64,000 nucleotides of DNA, from positions 1 to 64,000 of IMG/VR virus record IMGVR_UViG_3300027770_000057. One strand, given 5' to 3'. Each line of letters opens with the position of its first letter. Within the stretch, counting starts at the first letter, position 1. The stretch is from a virus. The notes under the pieces were generated by a model. It was not told where the DNA came from and made no database searches. It was given only the letters and a program-made list of their open reading frames with translations. Positions 33,039 to 40,951 of this stretch are shown in pieces. The position numbers and the translations under genes were made by a program.

Positions 33039-33051
33039 AACTTATTATAAT

Positions 33052-33083
33052 AAAAAAAGTCATCTTGTTAAAGATGACTTTTT
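33052..33083 (-). terminator. Rho-independent terminator
   Basis: A perfect 13-bp stem (33054-33066 with 33071-33083, loop GTTA) is flanked by A- and T-tracts, so it can act on both strands. It follows the 188-aa virion-like gene and precedes the glycosyltransferase gene. Confidence 0.85.
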
Positions 33084-33107
33084 ATTTTTTAAAGTTTTAT
33101 ATGCTTT

Positions 33108-33674
33108 TTAGGTATAGCAAATACTTTTTACGCCAGCAATAATTTGAATAGAAGCAGATCCTGCACCAGCAGCAGAGAAACCAAGACTAGTAATTTGCAA
33201 ATCGCCATGATTAAAAGTTTGGGTAGAAGTTGAACCAATTGTGAACTGTGCAGATGGTAATCCGTTTAGTTCGCAAACAACATCATCTTCACCATTGTTT
33301 GTTATTTGAATAAATGATGCAAATGAATTATAAAGAGTTAAATAATTAATAGCTTCTACAATAGAAGTTGTAACAGTAGTGACATTAGTTACTACTGGGA
33401 AACTATTTTCACTTGGATCATTACTGTATACAGATCCATCATCGGTTACAGTTTCAACAATAGCATCTTCATAAGATGCTTGAGGATAAGCAAATTTTTT
33501 CCAATAGTTACAATCAGTAAAAGTTTCACCATCCATTAATTCTCTGTAAATCCCATTAGGGCCAGCAACATACATTCCTCTTTGAACAGAAGGATTTATT
33601 TGTGATCCATTAGAAGGATTAATGTCTAATTTTCCTTGATCTATATTATTAAGGGCTACTTTAAATTCACTCAT
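33108..33674 (-). CDS. Putative virion protein, 188 aa
   Basis: Beta-rich with Ser/Thr/Asn-rich composition. It begins with MSEFKVALNNIDQGKLD and continues VQRGMYVAGPNGIYRELMDGETFTDCNYWKKF, then VTNVTTVTTSIVEAINYLTLYNSF and a Gly/Ala/Ser-rich C-terminal beta region. AAAGGAG precedes the ATG, and a strong terminator follows the stop, giving an isolated transcription unit typical of an abundant structural protein (perhaps a head or tail decoration). The family is not recognised. Confidence 0.6.
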   Translation of the reverse strand: MSEFKVALNNIDQGKLDINPSNGSQINPSVQRGMYVAGPNGIYRELMDGETFTDCNYWKKFAYPQASYEDAIVETVTDDGSVYSNDPSENSFPVVTNVTTVTTSIVEAINYLTLYNSFASFIQITNNGEDDVVCELNGLPSAQFTIGSTSTQTFNHGDLQITSLGFSAAGAGSASIQIIAGVKSICYT

Positions 33675-33731
33675 TTTTTCTCCTTTAAGATTTATATTGT
33701 ATTCTTACAATTATCTAATCTATATATAAAG

Positions 33732-34337
33732 CTAAGAGCTAAAAATGATATTTTCTGGGAAGATTTTCTTATAAATATCTTTACAATAGCTGTCTTCTAC
33801 TAGAATTGTTTCTAACCCTCTGTATGCTCCTAGATATAATTCTGGGGATTCTAGACCAGCAATGCATCCTAATTCGTTTACATTGTAATCCTCATTAACT
33901 ATTTCATATCCTTTACTTATAATAAACTCTTTTAGATTTTTAAGCTTGTTTGAATTTAAAGTTGTCCTTCTAGTTGATTCTATTATTAAACATTTTTTTG
34001 ATAAATTTTTTACTAGAGGCTCTTTCTTTACAACTAAATTAATATTCGTATCAAGAATCAACGATGTCAATGGATGAACCTTGAAGTTTTCTTTACAATC
34101 ATAAATACAACCAAACTTTTTCTTGTTGTTTATTAAGAAATCAAAATCAATAATGTTTTTTTGTTTATTAAAATTTCCAGATACTGATTTGTTGAATCCA
34201 TAAAATATTTTCAACTCTGGGAAATATTCTTCTAGTTTTTTTCTAATTAACAAAAGAATTATTGGTATTTCTAAGTTGTGACTTAGATATGATATGCAGT
34301 AATTATTGTAAATCATATTATAATTTTCAATTATCAT
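33732..34337 (-). CDS. Hypothetical protein with GT-like C-terminus, 201 aa
   Basis: Met at 34337 is taken as start. Met at 34316 is equally possible, and neither has a Shine-Dalgarno sequence. The N-terminal helix (PIILLLIRKKLEEYFPELKIFYG) and the C-terminal part (GCIAGLESPELYLGAYRGLETILVEDS) recall GT-B glycosyltransferase ends, where a Gly-Ala loop binds the nucleotide sugar. The middle is not convincing. A sugar-related role next to the other glycan genes is a hypothesis. Confidence 0.45.
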   Translation of the reverse strand: MIIENYNMIYNNYCISYLSHNLEIPIILLLIRKKLEEYFPELKIFYGFNKSVSGNFNKQKNIIDFDFLINNKKKFGCIYDCKENFKVHPLTSLILDTNINLVVKKEPLVKNLSKKCLIIESTRRTTLNSNKLKNLKEFIISKGYEIVNEDYNVNELGCIAGLESPELYLGAYRGLETILVEDSYCKDIYKKIFPENIIFSS

Positions 34338-34352
34338 GTATATATTTATTAT

Positions 34353-34514
34353 ATGGATGAAAAACAAAAAACAACTGATATTTTAATTGAAAGCAAAGAA
34401 GGTTTACAAGAATTAATGAATAATTTTGATAATAAAGAAGAAGCATTAATTAAATTACTTGAAATTATTAAAGAAAAGGGGAAATTAGATGAAGCATTTT
34501 TTATACCTTTGTAA
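34353..34514 (+). CDS. Small helical protein, 53 aa
   Basis: An ATG-started frame with Glu/Lys-rich helix composition (TTDILIESKEGLQELMNNFDNKEEALIKLLEIIKEKGK). It overlaps the next gene by 26 bp, so the pair could be coupled. No Shine-Dalgarno sequence. The regular helical sequence supports it as real. Confidence 0.5.
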   Translation: MDEKQKTTDILIESKEGLQELMNNFDNKEEALIKLLEIIKEKGKLDEAFFIPL

Positions 34515-34836
34515 AAGGGATAAAAAAGGGGTTATCCTCCTTTTAACTTTAAATGGCGGGAAAATACCAATAACATACCTTAACGATTTTGATAATATTG
34601 GATTGCCAGATAATATAAAACAAAAATGTGAAAGATATTATGATTCTTTAAGATTTAATTGGCAAATTGTCGTTGAGTCAAATGATAACTTTGATATAAT
34701 TAAAAAGAATCTTCATAAGAATGGTTATAAAAATATACAATTTGATAATGCTCCTTTGTTTTTCAACTTAGAATCAAATAAATTGAATATTTTAGAAAAA
34801 TTACCAAAAAAGATGTTGCAAAAAAAAATTATTTGA
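34489..34836 (+). CDS. Hypothetical protein, 115 aa
   Basis: AAAAGGGGAAATTAG gives a clear ribosome binding site 7-10 bp before the ATG, inside the end of the 53-aa gene. The protein is basic and alpha/beta (HFLYLCKRDKKGVILLLTLNGGKIPITYL, then RFNWQIVVESNDNFDIIKKNLHKNGYK). It does not match a family known to me. Confidence 0.55.
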   Translation: MKHFLYLCKRDKKGVILLLTLNGGKIPITYLNDFDNIGLPDNIKQKCERYYDSLRFNWQIVVESNDNFDIIKKNLHKNGYKNIQFDNAPLFFNLESNKLNILEKLPKKMLQKKII

Positions 34837-34898
34837 TTAAACTTAAAATTGTGTTGCTTGTTAAATTTATTTTGCTGTGTTTAAACACGGAGGTATTT

Positions 34899-35468
34899 AT
34901 GAACGGTGTTAAGAATTGGTTGGCATACGCTGGGTTGGCTTGCGTTACAGGCTTTGCAATTTTTCAAAATTATCAAATTAATAAATTGCAAATGATTAAT
35001 CAAATTACTTTTGAAGCTCGCCATCTTACTGATGATAGCTTTAAAGAGTTATTCATGATAACAATGGGTAACATTCGTGATAACCAAATGGAAAACATCA
35101 AAAGCACTGGTAAGGTAGAAGGAATGCTGGCTGTTATTTCAAATCAAAAACCACAAGACAGTGAAACATCTGCATTATGGCATGCTGGATATTACAGAGG
35201 CATTGATCAAAGCCAAGATATGGCTGCAATTTCTTATGAGACTGGATATCATGCTGCTTTAGATGATATTAGTTGTCCTATAAACAAAAGACCAAACTCT
35301 GAAACCATAAAAGCTAAGAGTCCTTATAACAAAGATTCTTTAGATTCAGAACAAGATAATAAAATCAAGCCTGTTTCTAATAATTCTAATGAAGGTAATA
35401 AGCCAAAAATTACTACCAGTCCTGAACAAAAAATTGCTCCTGTTAAAGATAAGCCTAATAATAATTAA
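34899..35468 (+). CDS. Membrane-anchored protein with disordered tail, 189 aa
   Basis: A GGAGG at 34886-34890 sets the ATG at 34899, and the upstream extension is discarded. Residues 5-22 (KNWLAYAGLACVTGFAIF) form one membrane anchor, a helical domain follows (FKELFMITMGNIRDNQMENIKSTGKVEGML, YYRGIDQSQDMAAISYETGYHAAL), then a Lys/Pro/Asn/Ser tail (from about 130). It probably sits in the inner membrane with its bulk outside. It could be a host-takeover, superinfection-exclusion or lysis-related protein, and nothing selects between these. Confidence 0.6.
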   Translation: MNGVKNWLAYAGLACVTGFAIFQNYQINKLQMINQITFEARHLTDDSFKELFMITMGNIRDNQMENIKSTGKVEGMLAVISNQKPQDSETSALWHAGYYRGIDQSQDMAAISYETGYHAALDDISCPINKRPNSETIKAKSPYNKDSLDSEQDNKIKPVSNNSNEGNKPKITTSPEQKIAPVKDKPNNN

Positions 35469-35488
35469 GGTATTAGTATGTAATTTTT

Positions 35489-35525
35489 AAAAAAGCACCA
35501 TCATTATTAATTTTGGTGCTTTTTT
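35489..35525. terminator. Bidirectional Rho-independent terminator
   Basis: AAAAAAGCACCA (35489-35500) pairs with TGGTGCTTTTTT (35514-35525) around a 13-nt loop, with A/T tracts on both sides. It ends both the + strand membrane-protein gene and the convergent minus-strand gene, whose last codons (to 35507) lie in it. Confidence 0.9.
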
Positions 35526-35800
35526 AAATTTTCTTTTTCTATCAGAAATTTGCCTTTTTTAGTTTCAATGATGATTAATCCTTCAGTTGAAATTTCTGCG
35601 ATCCTTCCTCCATGCTTTCTGAAATATTTAGCCATTTCATAATCATCATTATTTGAATCTACACTTTCAATAACTTCTAATAAATTAGAAAAGCTTATTT
35701 TAGAATAAACTTTAACTCCTATAATATTATTATTATTTGTGTCTTGATCGTTTCCCAGCCATTTTTGAAATCCATCTATTGAAAGATAATTTTTACTCAT
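35507..35800 (-). CDS. Hypothetical protein, 97 aa
   Basis: It contains INGFQKWLGND-like N-terminal residues, then a beta segment (IIGVKVYSKISFSNLLEVIESVD), a helix (DDYEMAKYFRKHGGRIAEI) and a final strand pair (GLIIIETKKGKFLIEKENL). Its start overlaps the end of the MptE-like gene by 4 bp (ATGA). The last codons run into the terminator stem. The function is unknown. Confidence 0.55.
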   Translation of the reverse strand: MSKNYLSIDGFQKWLGNDQDTNNNNIIGVKVYSKISFSNLLEVIESVDSNNDDYEMAKYFRKHGGRIAEISTEGLIIIETKKGKFLIEKENLKKHQN

Positions 35801-36705
35801 AATTTTAAATATTCTATTAGACTTTCTTTGTTTATATATGTAGCAAAATTAAAAGTTTTTTCTAAACCATGGTGAAAAATATTTAAATTATTATTTTTTT
35901 TCTTTAACCAGAATACCATAGAGTCAATAATTGATTCCGATAATTTATTTTGTTGATATTGATAATGCAATTCATTGTTGTGTAAAATAGTTGCAGGTCT
36001 TTCTTTTTCAAAAGCCTCAGAACAATAAAGTAAAAATATATTTTTTGCATTACAATAATAACAATAATTAATTGCAGCACAAATTGGATTTCTATAATCA
36101 TCTAAATGTTTTGAATCATCATTTTTAACACTTGGATTGTAGTTTTCTAATGGAGTTGGATTGTAAAAATTTATATTTTTATATTTATAATAATCAATAA
36201 ATTTATTATAAACCCTAGTGCTTAATAAACAATTTGGATAAAATTTATTACTAATATTGTTTAAGCATTCTTGAAAAGGATTGTTTTCAACAAACAAATC
36301 AGGTAAAACTTTTATATTATTCCATTTTTTCAAAGAGTTATTAGTTAAAATAATAAATTTTTTATTAATGTTTATTTTTTCTAAAATGTTTTCTATGTTA
36401 TTAAAACCAAAACCATCTGAGACTATTATTACATTTTTTTGACTTAAATCTTTTGGTTCAAATCTTGGAATGTTTGAACCAATGTTTTTATTATCATTTT
36501 CAATGAAGAATTTTATTTCATCATCTTTATAAAGTTTATTAATATCAATTGGTCTTGCATGTGGCAAAGTAAAATTTCTTACCCATATATTTTTTTCTAC
36601 ATAAATATATTGATTGCCATTTTTATGATTTTTTATTGTTAAATTTTTATCTTTATTTTCTAGGAGGACACGGTATGATTGCAAAACAGGGGAGGTCTTC
36701 GGCAT
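35797..36705 (-). CDS. MptE/DUF115-like protein, 302 aa
   Basis: A GGAG followed by ATGAAAATG favours the second ATG (36705), which lies inside the last 53 bp of the fibre gene in another frame. The core (NVIIVSDGFGFNNIENIL, KKFIILTNNSLKKW, LPDLFVENNPFQECL, then NPICAAINYCYYCNAKNIFLLYCSEAFEKERPATI) matches the Rossmann-like layout of MptE/DUF115 proteins, which appear in glycan and flagellin-glycosylation clusters and in phages. It could bind a nucleotide-activated sugar. The assignment is moderate. Confidence 0.55.
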   Translation of the reverse strand: MPKTSPVLQSYRVLLENKDKNLTIKNHKNGNQYIYVEKNIWVRNFTLPHARPIDINKLYKDDEIKFFIENDNKNIGSNIPRFEPKDLSQKNVIIVSDGFGFNNIENILEKININKKFIILTNNSLKKWNNIKVLPDLFVENNPFQECLNNISNKFYPNCLLSTRVYNKFIDYYKYKNINFYNPTPLENYNPSVKNDDSKHLDDYRNPICAAINYCYYCNAKNIFLLYCSEAFEKERPATILHNNELHYQYQQNKLSESIIDSMVFWLKKKNNNLNIFHHGLEKTFNFATYINKESLIEYLKL

Positions 36706-39700
36706 TTTCATCTCCAGTTAATTTCTTGTAATCAATCTCAACTTTTACTTCTATAGGTGATCCCTTGTAAACCATTTCAATCTCTGGATTGTCAGGCATA
36801 CTTAATTTTATTTCACTTGGAATTGAACCAATAAGTTCAATGTAATCTGGTATGCCTGTTACACTTATACTTGTTGGCATGTTTTCAAAGTCAACTTTAA
36901 TAGTTTTAGGAATTTCAATATCACTATGTAACTTAATAATTGAAGGTAAATTTTCACTGTTAATTTTAATAAATTCTGGAATTGAACCAGCATCAATGTT
37001 AATTTTTTCTGGTATGTTATGATTAATGTTAATTTCATTAGGTATTTGTTGATTAAATATTACATTAATATCTTTAATTTCTGGAACAATAACTGAAATA
37101 TATTCTGGTATATCATGCAAAACCATAATATCGTTAATTTCAGGAACAACAAGCTTAATTTCATCTGGAATACCAACAAAATCATAATTAACTTCCATTC
37201 CTAATTCATCGTAGTAACCTTGTCCATTGTCACTAGGAGAAATATTTGTTTTCCCAGAGTTTAAAGCTGCTGACACAGCATTCGAAGGACATACAACTCT
37301 TACTATACATGAAACAATAGGAGGAGTTCCCCAATCAACAGAAATTCTTGGTGGTCTACCATAATCTAAACTTATATTTGGAGGATTATCAAATTTAATA
37401 ATTAATGATGGTGGTTTTCCAAAAGGTATTGGTGCAAATGATGGTGGCTTATCAAATCCAACTTTTGAAAATGAAGGAGGCGTATCAAAACTTACTTTTC
37501 CAAGTGAAGGTTTATCAAATCCAACTTTTGGAAACGAAGGTATATTTTCAAAACTTACCACAATCTTTGGCACTGGCCCAAAACTTATAAATCCAAATGA
37601 TGGAGGTTCACAGAAGCTTATACATTCAAATGATGGAGGAGAACCAAAACTTATTAAAAAATTAGATGGTGTACAAAAACTAATACATGGAATCTTTACA
37701 CAAACACTTATGCAAGGCATCACAGAAGGAATTAAAAAGCTAATTGGTGGTATTAATGGTATATTGGAAACAAAACTAATTGGTGGTATTTTTGGCGGGG
37801 GACAAATGCTAATACAACTAATAATAGGAACATTACAAAAACTTATACAGGGAGGAGTTGACCAACTTACAATTAAAGATGGAGCCTTTTCAAATCTTAT
37901 TTTTTCAAAGCTTGGTGGCTTTTCAAAACTAATAATATTTGGCAATGAAGGTATATTGCAGAAACTTATACATTTAGGAAAACTTGGTACATTAATAAAA
38001 CTAATAGGTGTAAAACTTGGTGCATCACAAAAACTAACGCATGGAAACGATGGTGGCTTACAGAAGCTTATGCATGGAAACGATGGTGCTTTTGTAAAAC
38101 TAATAATATTTGGCAGTGAAGGTACATTGCAGAAACTTATACATTGAGGGAAGCTTGGCACATTACAGAAGCTTATACATGCAAACGATGGTGCTTTTGC
38201 AAAGCTAATAATATTTGGCAGTGAAGGTACATTGCAGAAACTTATACATTGAGGGAAGCTTGGCACATTACAGAAGCTTATACATGCAAACGATGGTGCT
38301 TTTGCAAAACTAATAATATTTGGCAATGAAGGTATATTGCAGAAACTTATACATTGAGGGAAGCTTGGCACATTACAGAAGCTTATACATGCAAATGATG
38401 GTGCTTTTGCAAAACTAATAACATTTGGCAATGAAGGTATATTGCAGAAACTTATACACTTAGGAAAACTTGGAACATTACAGAAGCTTATGCATGTAAA
38501 CGATGGTGCTTTTGCAAAACTAATAACATTTGGTAGTGAAGGTACATTGCAGAAACTTATGCACTTAGGAAAACTTGGTACATTACGGAAACTTATAGCA
38601 CTTGGTATACTTGGTAAGTTAACAAAACTTATAGATTTTGGTAAACTTGGTAAGTTAACAAAACTTATAGACTTGGGTAAACTTGGTACATTTACAAAAC
38701 TTATAGACTTGGGTAAACTTGGTACATTTACAAAACTTATAGTGCAAAAACTTGGCACATTAACAAAACTTATAGTGCAAAAACTTGGCACATTAACAAA
38801 ACTAATTGCTGGAAAACTTGGTGGTTTTTTAAAACTAATTGCTGGAAAACTTGGGGTTCTATCAAAACTAATCTTTGGAAAAGATGGTGGCTTTGCAAAA
38901 CTAATAACTTTAGGGAAACTTGGTACATTAACAAAACTTATAGACTTAGGGAAACTTGGCAGATTAACAAAACTTATAGATTTAGGGAAGCTTGGCACAT
39001 TAACAAAACTTATAGACTTAGGAAAACTTGGTACATTTACAAAACTTATAGATTTAGGGAAACTTGGGACATTAACAAAACTTATAGATTTAGGGAAACT
39101 TGGTACATTAACAAAACTTATAGCTCTACAAAAGCTTGGTATATTAACAAAACTAATCGGTGGAAACGATGGTGGCTTCGTAAAACTAATTGGTGCAAAA
39201 GATGGTGGTCTTGTAAAACTCAACTTTGGAAAACTTGGCGGTCTATCAAAGCTTATCTTTATAAACGATGGCGGTCTATCAAAACTTATCTTTGGAAAAG
39301 ATGGCGGTCTATCAAAACTAATCTTTGGAAAGCTTGGTGGTCTATCAAAACTAATCTTTGGAAAAGATGCTGGCTTTCCAAAGCTAATCTTTGGAAAACT
39401 TGGTGGTTTATCAAAACTAATCTTTGGAAAAGATGGCGGTCTTGCAAAACTCAACTTTGGAAAACTTGGTGGTTTATCAAAACTAATCTTTGGAAAAGAT
39501 GGCGGTCTTGTAAAACTCAATTTTGGAAAAGATGGTATTGTAAAACTAATTGGTGGAAAAGTTGGTGGTCTTGTAAAACTAATTGGTGCAAAACTTGGTG
39601 GTTTTCCAATGCTTATTTCTGGGAACTTTGGAGGACAAATACTAATACAAAATTTTGGAGGACAAATACTAATACAAAAACTTGGAGGAAATAATTTAAT

Positions 39701-40900
39701 TCCATCATTTGGATTAAATTTAATATTTATAACAGATGGAATACAAGGAAAAAAACAACTAATTGGTGGAATATTAGATGGAGGAATAATCGTTATTACA
39801 CTTGGAATATAATTTCCAATTGGTGGAATAACTACACTAATAATGCTAGGTATTGGTTCGGTAGGAATAATTAGTATTGTAGATGGAACATTAATAGGAC
39901 TAAATTCAATTAATGACGGAATAGTATTTAGTGGGCCAAAATTAATTTGACTTGGTATTGGAGGAACAACTGATATGATAGAAGGTATATTTATATTTGG
40001 AATACCAATATCAAAATTAGGAAATATTATAGGTGGAAGATTAATTATTGCATCTGGAACTTGAGGAATTGTAATATCTAAAGGAGGTAAGGCAGGACAT
40101 TCAGGAATTTGAATAAATACTGGCTCTGGTGCTACTGGCAAAGTAGGTTCATTTGCATTATTTCTTATCGTTGGAGTTTGAACTATATTACAGTTATTTG
40201 TTTCTACATTAACAACTGGATCTATTTGAACAGATGTTGCATATAAATGCGTACCAGTTAATTCATTTGTAGTAGAAGTTCCATCGCCAAAATCAATTTT
40301 AAAATTTTTATAACCACCTATAATTTTTAAATTGTAACTTATAACAGTTCCGCTATTTGGATCTTTGCTTAATGTAATGACAGAAAAATTTACATCTGGA
40401 CATCCATAATCATCAAATATAGGAGGTGTATTGAATAAGTTTCTTATTTTCCAATCTAAAGTTTTTTGATCCTCATCAAAATCAATTCCAATAAAATTTT
40501 CAATATTTACAATTGCTTGAGCTAATTGATTGTGATGCTCAGCTACAACAAGACCTCTAATTGATACACCAGCTAAGTTATAGCGAGTTGGCTTGCCACC
40601 TATATTCCTGATACAGTCTTTTAAAGCTACAACTTTTCCTGTTTGATAATCTTTATCAACTCTTCTGTAATAAAGAAGTTCACCTTCTATAGTTGCAAAT
40701 CCATTATCTGGCCAAGGATCTTCAATTAAATTAGTATTTTTATAACCTTCAATATAAATTATTTCAGACCAAGCTTCATTATCTACAACAAGAAATGACT
40801 CGGTAGTATTATGTACCTTGTATAAAGTATAATCAGAATCTATTCCTAAAGGATAGATTGGTTGTGGTATGAAGTTTTGTTCTTTGTCTATACTTTCCAA
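36653..40900 (-). CDS. Giant proline-periodic repeat fibre protein, 1415 aa
   Basis: Residues 1-150 are a domain shared with the next two upstream genes (signature LVVAEHHNQLAQAIVNIENFIG at 118-138). A PKD-like domain follows (about 168-245, IDFGDGTSTT). From about 275 to 1390 the protein is repeats of 11-13 residues with the form P-S-[FI]-P-x-[I]-S-F, changing slowly along the chain (PPSFPKISFDR, VPSFPKSISFVN, IPEKINID types). The repeats suit a long beta-structured fibre with one strand per unit. It is probably a tail fibre or surface whisker. It is the last gene of the PKD set. Confidence 0.75.
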   Translation of the reverse strand: MESIDKEQNFIPQPIYPLGIDSDYTLYKVHNTTESFLVVDNEAWSEIIYIEGYKNTNLIEDPWPDNGFATIEGELLYYRRVDKDYQTGKVVALKDCIRNIGGKPTRYNLAGVSIRGLVVAEHHNQLAQAIVNIENFIGIDFDEDQKTLDWKIRNLFNTPPIFDDYGCPDVNFSVITLSKDPNSGTVISYNLKIIGGYKNFKIDFGDGTSTTNELTGTHLYATSVQIDPVVNVETNNCNIVQTPTIRNNANEPTLPVAPEPVFIQIPECPALPPLDITIPQVPDAIINLPPIIFPNFDIGIPNINIPSIISVVPPIPSQINFGPLNTIPSLIEFSPINVPSTILIIPTEPIPSIISVVIPPIGNYIPSVITIIPPSNIPPISCFFPCIPSVINIKFNPNDGIKLFPPSFCISICPPKFCISICPPKFPEISIGKPPSFAPISFTRPPTFPPISFTIPSFPKLSFTRPPSFPKISFDKPPSFPKLSFARPPSFPKISFDKPPSFPKISFGKPASFPKISFDRPPSFPKISFDRPPSFPKISFDRPPSFIKISFDRPPSFPKLSFTRPPSFAPISFTKPPSFPPISFVNIPSFCRAISFVNVPSFPKSISFVNVPSFPKSISFVNVPSFPKSISFVNVPSFPKSISFVNLPSFPKSISFVNVPSFPKVISFAKPPSFPKISFDRTPSFPAISFKKPPSFPAISFVNVPSFCTISFVNVPSFCTISFVNVPSLPKSISFVNVPSLPKSISFVNLPSLPKSISFVNLPSIPSAISFRNVPSFPKCISFCNVPSLPNVISFAKAPSFTCISFCNVPSFPKCISFCNIPSLPNVISFAKAPSFACISFCNVPSFPQCISFCNIPSLPNIISFAKAPSFACISFCNVPSFPQCISFCNVPSLPNIISFAKAPSFACISFCNVPSFPQCISFCNVPSLPNIISFTKAPSFPCISFCKPPSFPCVSFCDAPSFTPISFINVPSFPKCISFCNIPSLPNIISFEKPPSFEKIRFEKAPSLIVSWSTPPCISFCNVPIISCISICPPPKIPPISFVSNIPLIPPISFLIPSVMPCISVCVKIPCISFCTPSNFLISFGSPPSFECISFCEPPSFGFISFGPVPKIVVSFENIPSFPKVGFDKPSLGKVSFDTPPSFSKVGFDKPPSFAPIPFGKPPSLIIKFDNPPNISLDYGRPPRISVDWGTPPIVSCIVRVVCPSNAVSAALNSGKTNISPSDNGQGYYDELGMEVNYDFVGIPDEIKLVVPEINDIMVLHDIPEYISVIVPEIKDINVIFNQQIPNEININHNIPEKINIDAGSIPEFIKINSENLPSIIKLHSDIEIPKTIKVDFENMPTSISVTGIPDYIELIGSIPSEIKLSMPDNPEIEMVYKGSPIEVKVEIDYKKLTGDENAEDLPCFAIIPCPPRK
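37363..39640 (-). repeat. 33-36-bp coding repeat array
   Basis: Some 65 units of 33 or 36 bp encode the ISF-PSFPK periods of the fibre. Units within local blocks are nearly identical in DNA (for example 100-bp blocks around 38130-38430), showing repeated recent duplication and homogenisation. Confidence 0.9.
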
Positions 40901-40918
40901 TTATTTACTTTCTTCTAA

Positions 40919-40951
40919 CAATAAAGTATATATTAATAAAGTATATATTAA
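40919..40951. repeat. Short direct repeat in intergenic gap
   Basis: A 15-bp AATAAAGTATATATT unit occurs twice in tandem in the 47-bp gap ahead of the fibre gene, overlapping the end of the PKD gene. It may be part of a promoter or only slippage. Confidence 0.5.

Noticed and set aside
37363-39640. Regular 33-36-bp repeats that could suggest a CRISPR array
   Set aside because: Units are contiguous, in frame and coding, with no unique spacers and no cas genes.
38442-39812. Long + strand open frame (456 codons, KLGTLTKLID-type repeats) across the fibre gene
   Set aside because: It is the antisense shadow of the 33-36-bp coding repeats. Frame openness follows from the repeat codons, there is no ribosome binding site, and the minus-strand frame has PKD and shared N-terminal domains.
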